DNA of 34,028 bases, from IMG/VR virus record IMGVR_UViG_3300021964_000256, positions 1-34,028 of that record; one strand, 5' to 3'. How positions within the stretch are numbered: the first letter of the stretch is position 1; every line of letters begins with the position of its first letter. The notes beneath the pieces are model-generated. The model searched no databases and had not been told where the DNA came from. It saw only the letters and a program-made list of their open reading frames with translations. Made by a program: the position numbers and the translations under genes. Below are positions 29,965 through 34,028 of the stretch, piece after piece. This DNA is from a virus.

Positions 29965-31276
29965 AGAAGAATTACAAAAGGTTCAATTAGCAATTCATGA
30001 TCTCGTAAACAAAGAAGATTATGAAACTGCAATGCCTTTAATATACGCAGTATTAGAACAGCATCCAGAAGATGCTCCTACATTAAACTTTCTAGGTTAC
30101 ATTTGGTTGATGGGTGATAAACCCGCATTAGCATATCAAATGTTTAGACGTGCATTACAAGAGAGTCCAGGCAACAAGGCATTATGGACATCGTTGGGCA
30201 GAGCGTGTCATGAAATGGATATGCCGGAAGATGCACTAAAATACTTTCTAAAGTCTGCTGAATTAGATAACAATTATGCTCAGGCATACAGTAACGCATC
30301 TGCTACACTTGTTCAGATGTCAGAATGGAAGAACGCAGAAGAAACTTGCAAACTTGCATTAGAGTGTGATCCTAATGATTTAAACGCACAGTTAAATTTA
30401 GCGCACTGTTACCTGGCACAAGGTGAGTGGGAACAAGGTTGGAAACAATGGGGTAAGTCACTAGGTGGAAAGTTCAGAAAAGAATGGTTCTATGGTGACG
30501 AAACAAGATGGGAAGGTCAAAAAGACAAGAACATTGTTATATATGGTGAGCAAGGATTAGGAGATGAAATCTTCTATGCAAACTGTATTAACAAGGCAAT
30601 AGATATAAGCAAAAAAGTATATATAGATTGTGACTCTAGGTTAGAGGGTCTGTTTAGACGTAGTTTCCCTAGTGCAGAAGTCTACGGAACAAGAAGAGAC
30701 GACCATCCTTCTTGGATTTCAGATGCGACTATTGACCATCGTTGCCCGATAGGGGGATTACCTGAATTCTTTTGGTTAGACTCTAAAGAGTTTAATAGAG
30801 AACCTTATCTGAAGGCAGACCATGATAGACGAATGATGTGGAGAGCATTGTTTGATTCATGGGGTAAGAAAGTAATAGGTATAACAACACATGGTGGTCT
30901 TAAAATGACCAACAAAAAGGGTCGTGAATTAACACAAGAAGATTTACAACCTTTACTAGATAAAGATTATGTATTTATATCATTAGACTATAATCCTGAA
31001 AAAAGATTAGATGGTGTTAAATACTTTGACTTTGCAACAATGTCTAATGACTATGACGATACCGCAGGGTTAATTGCAGAACTTGATGCAGTGGTTGGAG
31101 TTAATACTACAGCATTACATTGCGCATCTGCATTAGGAGTTAAAACAATATGTTTAGTTCCTAAATGGCATCAATGGAGATATGCTCATCCAAGTATGCC
31201 TTTTTATAGAAGCATGAGTCTTAAATACCAAGACGATAAGTCCTGGAGAGAAGTAATTGAATCAATTAATATCTGA
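29957..31276 (+). CDS. TPR protein fused to a glycosyltransferase-B-like domain
   Basis: A 439-residue protein. Residues about 5-165 are four TPR repeats (AMPLIYAVLEQHPEDAPTLN, GNKALWTSLGRACHEMDMPE, NAQLNLAHCYLAQGEWEQGW). Residues 190-439 match the family-9/41-type donor domain: VIYGEQGLGDEIFYANCINK, VIGITTHGG and LDAVVGVNTTALHCASALGV then LVPKWHQWRY. Such TPR-GT proteins add sugars to protein targets. Placed in the head genes, directly after the capsid gene, it may glycosylate the capsid or a fibre. The first helix at the N-terminus is atypical. Confidence 0.75.
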   Translation: MDKEELQKVQLAIHDLVNKEDYETAMPLIYAVLEQHPEDAPTLNFLGYIWLMGDKPALAYQMFRRALQESPGNKALWTSLGRACHEMDMPEDALKYFLKSAELDNNYAQAYSNASATLVQMSEWKNAEETCKLALECDPNDLNAQLNLAHCYLAQGEWEQGWKQWGKSLGGKFRKEWFYGDETRWEGQKDKNIVIYGEQGLGDEIFYANCINKAIDISKKVYIDCDSRLEGLFRRSFPSAEVYGTRRDDHPSWISDATIDHRCPIGGLPEFFWLDSKEFNREPYLKADHDRRMMWRALFDSWGKKVIGITTHGGLKMTNKKGRELTQEDLQPLLDKDYVFISLDYNPEKRLDGVKYFDFATMSNDYDDTAGLIAELDAVVGVNTTALHCASALGVKTICLVPKWHQWRYAHPSMPFYRSMSLKYQDDKSWREVIESINI

Positions 31277-31769
31277 CGAATATAGAGAGATGCAGGCAAA
31301 ACTGCATGAGAACCCTAATTATGGGATCGCATCTACTTATTTTGCACCTATTGTTGATGATATTATTAAAAACTTTAACATTAAAGATTTATTAGATTAT
31401 GGAGCAGGTAAGTTAAGACTTAGAGATAGCATTAAAGAAAAAGTAAACTACTCTGCATACGAACCTAGTAACCCTGATTACGATGCAGAACCTGAACCAA
31501 CAGAATTTGTAACCTGCATAGATGTATTAGAACATATTGAACCTGAATTACTTGATAATGTATTAGACGACTTACAAAGAGTCACAATAAAATATGGTTT
31601 GTTTACTATACATACAGGACCGGCAGTAAAGACACTTCCAGATGGCAGAAATGCACATCTAATACAGCAACCATTTACATGGTGGCAACCAAAGATTAAA
31701 GAGCGATTTGACATAGTAAGAGAAGTTGCTATGGACAATGGTTATCTTGTATTTGTAAAACACAAATAA
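31257..31769 (+). CDS. SAM-dependent methyltransferase-like protein
   Basis: A 170-residue protein from TTG 31257, with GGAGAG 7 nt upstream and a 20-nt overlap with the TPR gene. The motif LLDYGAGKLRL (45-55) is the nucleotide-binding Gly loop, FVTCIDVLEHIEPELLDNVL is motif III/post-II region and KYGLFTIHTGPAV the next strand. It is a class I fold, but shortened. The substrate is unknown; the coupling with the TPR-glycosyltransferase suggests that it methylates the same sugar or protein. Confidence 0.66.
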   Translation: MNQLISDEYREMQAKLHENPNYGIASTYFAPIVDDIIKNFNIKDLLDYGAGKLRLRDSIKEKVNYSAYEPSNPDYDAEPEPTEFVTCIDVLEHIEPELLDNVLDDLQRVTIKYGLFTIHTGPAVKTLPDGRNAHLIQQPFTWWQPKIKERFDIVREVAMDNGYLVFVKHK

Positions 31770-31778
31770 GGACAATAA

Positions 31779-32393
31779 ATGGCATTTACTAATTACACTA
31801 CATTCGTAGCGACTGTAACTAATTATCTTGGAAGAGATGATTTGTCATCAGTAATACCTGACTTTGTAGAACTTGGTCAGCATCGAATGACACGAGATTT
31901 GCGTGTGCAAGAAATGATAAAGTCAGCAACTGCAACTACAACAGCAGGTGATAACACAATTGCATTTCCTAGTGATATGTTAGAAATTAAAGATATTCAT
32001 ATCAATGGAACACCGAACTATACATTAGAATATCAGACACCAGATCAATTTTATAGAAACGAGCAAACTCACACATCAGGAACTCCTAGATTTTATACAA
32101 TGTTAGGTCAAGAGTTTCAGTTTGCACCAACTCCTGATGGGTCACAAACAGTGCAAATTTTATATTATGCTAAACCAACTTTTATTTCATCATCTAATGC
32201 AAGTAATGTGTTATTGGCAAATTTTCCTGATGCGCTGTTATATGCAACTCTAGCAGAAGCAGAACCATATCTCATGAACGATGAACGAGTCGCAACATGG
32301 GCAAATATGTATGATAGAGCAATTGTAAACATTAGGATTAATGACAAGGGTGCAACATACCCTAACACTTCACTAAACGTAACAACTCGATAA
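31779..32393 (+). CDS. Head-tail adaptor protein
   Basis: A 204-residue protein of the gp6/SU10-type adaptor family: helices from 20-50 (IPDFVELGQHRMTRDLRVQE), a beta domain with YLGR, TIAFPSDMLEIKDIHINGTP, EFQFAPTPDGSQTVQILYYA, and a C-terminal helical region (DALLYATLAEAEPYLMNDER). It would attach below the portal. AAGGA precedes the ATG. Confidence 0.78.
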   Translation: MAFTNYTTFVATVTNYLGRDDLSSVIPDFVELGQHRMTRDLRVQEMIKSATATTTAGDNTIAFPSDMLEIKDIHINGTPNYTLEYQTPDQFYRNEQTHTSGTPRFYTMLGQEFQFAPTPDGSQTVQILYYAKPTFISSSNASNVLLANFPDALLYATLAEAEPYLMNDERVATWANMYDRAIVNIRINDKGATYPNTSLNVTTR

Positions 32394-32404
32394 GGAGCAA
32401 TATT

Positions 32405-32791
32405 ATGGCAGAAATGTCGAATTTTTTAGAAAACGAACTGTATGACCATGTGTTAAGAAACGCATCTTACACTTCACCAACAAATATTTATATGTCACTT
32501 CATACTGCTGATCCAACCGATGCAGGAACAGGCACAGAAGTATCTGGTGGTTCATATGCTAGAACAGCAGTAACAATGGGTGCACCTACCAATGGTTCAG
32601 GCACTAATTCTTCTGATGTTCAATTCCCACAATGCACTTCAGACTGGGGCAGTGTTACTCACATTGCTATATGGGATGCAACTACAGCAGGCAATATGTT
32701 ACTACATTCGCCACTCGATACAAGCAAGGACATTACCACAGGAGATGTCTTTAAGGTCGCTAGTGGTTCATTAACTGTTACATTTGCTTAA
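32405..32791 (+). CDS. Small neck/fibre protein, Gp80-like
   Basis: A 128-residue beta-rich protein with the pattern YTSPTNIYMSLHTADPTDAG, VSGGSYARTAVTMGAPTN, HIAIWDATTAGNMLLHSPLD and VFKVASGSLTVTF. I recognise the family as the recurrent small phage structural protein called Gp80-like, often next to adaptor and fibre genes. AAGGAG is in front. It may form part of the neck or head decoration. Confidence 0.72.
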   Translation: MAEMSNFLENELYDHVLRNASYTSPTNIYMSLHTADPTDAGTGTEVSGGSYARTAVTMGAPTNGSGTNSSDVQFPQCTSDWGSVTHIAIWDATTAGNMLLHSPLDTSKDITTGDVFKVASGSLTVTFA

Positions 32792-32793
32792 TC

Positions 32794-33321
32794 GTGCCTG
32801 CTGATGTTTGTGGTTTTACTACCCTAGAGTCATTAGATGCTTTAGGCAGTATAGATGATTTAGTATTGTCATTAGATGATGGTGCTTACGCTACTGCTTG
32901 TTTGCATTATGGTGATGGAGTAGTCACGACTGATGGAACTGTATCTGCAAGTCCTACAGTCACTATATCATTTAGTGGAACAATTACAGGTGATGCTGAT
33001 GCAAGTGCTAGTGCAGGATTAATTGTTACTAGAACTGCTGATATAGATACATCTGCTAGTGCAAGTGCATATCCTACTAAGATTATATTCTTTAGTGGTG
33101 ATATAGATGCTACTGCTAGTGTGCAAGCACTGGGTGGTGGTCAATGGACTGGATACGCATTTATGGGGGCACAGGCAAATGCGTATGTAAGAGGTAATGC
33201 AATATTTGAATTTACAGGCAATATATCAAGTCGTGCAGATATGTCTGCTGACCTTTACATATACGGACAAGAATGGACTCCTGTATCAACAGGTAGTGAA
33301 ACATGGACACAAATAGGATAA
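32794..33321 (+). CDS. Beta-repeat structural protein
   Basis: A 175-residue protein from GTG 32794. It contains repeats of short strands with the pattern SGTITGDADASASAGLIVTR, SGDIDATASV and TGNISSRADMSADLYIYG, so it is probably a short beta-solenoid. The end EWTPVSTGSETWTQIG is the usual close of a class of small marine-phage tail proteins. It is probably a tail or fibre component. Confidence 0.6.
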   Translation: MPADVCGFTTLESLDALGSIDDLVLSLDDGAYATACLHYGDGVVTTDGTVSASPTVTISFSGTITGDADASASAGLIVTRTADIDTSASASAYPTKIIFFSGDIDATASVQALGGGQWTGYAFMGAQANAYVRGNAIFEFTGNISSRADMSADLYIYGQEWTPVSTGSETWTQIG

Positions 33322-33333
33322 ACGAGGTAAATT

Positions 33334-33996
33334 ATGGCAAAAACTAAAATTTCAGAATATGATTCAACCGCTAGTGCGAATACCGATATAGACAGTATTA
33401 ATATCGATGAAGGTTGTGCACCTAGTGGTATAAACAATGCTATTAGGGAACTAATGGCACACCTAAAAGACTTACAAGCAGGCACAAGTGGTGATACAAT
33501 ACCAGTAGCATCAGGCGGAACAGGTGCAACAACTGCATCTGGTGCAAGAACTGCATTAGGAGCAGGTGCAACAGGTGCAACTTTATTTCAAACTGCAACA
33601 GTCGCATCAGCACAACAAGCAATAGATGTTGAAGTTGGTGTAGATGTTCAAGCATACGATGCAGATACATTAGTCGGTGATACAGCAAAAACTCTCACTG
33701 CTCCATTCAGAGGAACAGTAACTACAGACAATGACTTATCATTTGACCAGAATGTGACTAATAACTTCTCATGCACACCTACAGCAGGTGGCACACTCAC
33801 CTTTACTAATCACACAGCAGGTCAGTCAGGTTATGTGTTATTAGATAACTCTAGTGGTTATGCAATTACTGCTCATGCTAATACTAAGATTACTGCAACT
33901 GATTTAACAACCATCTCAACAGCAGGTGTATACTTAATATCTTACTTTGATAACGGAACAAACGCATATTGCACAGTTAGTGCATCTTATGCTTAA
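33334..33996 (+). CDS. Tail fibre-like protein
   Basis: A 220-residue protein: an N-terminal attachment-like module (MAKTKISEYDSTASANTDID, INNAIRELMAHLKDLQAG) then SGGTGATTASGARTALGAG, a motif very common in tail fibres, and a C-terminal beta domain (LTFTNHTAGQSGYVLLDNSS to SASYA). It lies with other structural genes. GAGG before the ATG is weak. No chaperone domain is present. Confidence 0.7.
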   Translation: MAKTKISEYDSTASANTDIDSINIDEGCAPSGINNAIRELMAHLKDLQAGTSGDTIPVASGGTGATTASGARTALGAGATGATLFQTATVASAQQAIDVEVGVDVQAYDADTLVGDTAKTLTAPFRGTVTTDNDLSFDQNVTNNFSCTPTAGGTLTFTNHTAGQSGYVLLDNSSGYAITAHANTKITATDLTTISTAGVYLISYFDNGTNAYCTVSASYA

Positions 33997-34010
33997 TACG
34001 GAGATTTACC

Positions 34011-34028
34011 TTGAGTTTATTACAAAAC
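34011..34028 (+). CDS. 5' fragment of a possible gene at right edge
   Basis: GGAG at 34000-34003, 7 nt before a TTG at 34011 that gives MSLLQN and runs out of the window. It looks like the start of another late gene. If the window is simply joined end to end it would stop after 7 codons, so either the gene is tiny or a short segment is missing between the ends. Confidence 0.3.

Noticed and set aside
1-34028. tRNA genes, CRISPR arrays, integrase with att sites, insertion sequences
   Set aside because: None found on reading either strand; the AlpA-like protein alone is not evidence of lysogeny.

Overview
The window looks like almost all of the genome of a small tailed phage with a podovirus-type head and neck. 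It has a P22-type portal, an SU10-type (DUF5309-like) major capsid protein, a head-tail adaptor, a P22 gp10-like tail stabilisation protein and a block of probable ejection proteins. The DNA is AT-rich and tightly packed. Genes are joined by ATGA, TAATG, GTGA and TTGA overlaps, and TTG starts are frequent. I see no integrase, lysogeny repressor, tRNA, insertion sequence, CRISPR array, DNA polymerase or RNA polymerase, so it is probably a lytic phage that uses host polymerases. The style resembles small marine phages of streamlined bacteria. A PqqA-like peptide gene (13312-13383) points to a host that makes PQQ, most simply a methylotroph such as the marine OM43/Methylophilales group. The host is an inference; no host gene is present.

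The layout is lambda-like. A divergent control region (15722-15881) carries two promoters of matching design, TTGCAA/T - 17 bp - TAATAT. The leftward early operon (15721 down to 11600) carries small unknown genes, an ERF annealing protein with a YqaJ-type exonuclease, an AlpA-like HTH protein, a protein with an SSB-type C-terminal tip, a PD-(D/E)XK protein, a DUF3310 protein and several tiny genes. The rightward early operon (15882-20400) carries a Cro/YdaS-like regulator, an O-like replication protein, a RecA-fold/DnaB-like ATPase, NinB-like and Ref-like recombination proteins, a 2OG-Fe(II) oxygenase candidate, a resolvase-like nuclease and a Q-like antiterminator.

Immediately after the Q-like gene come a good promoter (TTGATC-17-TAGAAT), a structured leader of about 90 nt and a UUCG-capped terminator. 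This matches the lambda pR'-6S RNA-tR' switch. Late genes follow: basic microproteins, a DUF1289-like protein, a GNAT-like protein, a GT8-like glycosyltransferase, terminase, portal, scaffold, capsid, a TPR-glycosyltransferase, a small methyltransferase, the adaptor and fibre-like proteins to the right edge. The late series resumes at the left edge with the stabilisation protein, a C1q-like fibre, ejection proteins, secreted proteins, SprT-like protease, holin, lysozyme and exonuclease, ending at 11603. The sequence is therefore probably a circularly permuted or almost closed genome with a single long late operon.

The most notable element is the stand-alone pqqA-like minigene. It lies on the strand opposite to the leftward operon and has its own -10 box, a strong ribosome binding site and a following hairpin. 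It would supply only the peptide precursor of pyrroloquinoline quinone and depend on the host PqqB-E enzymes, which makes it a plausible auxiliary metabolic gene for PQQ-dependent methanol dehydrogenase.
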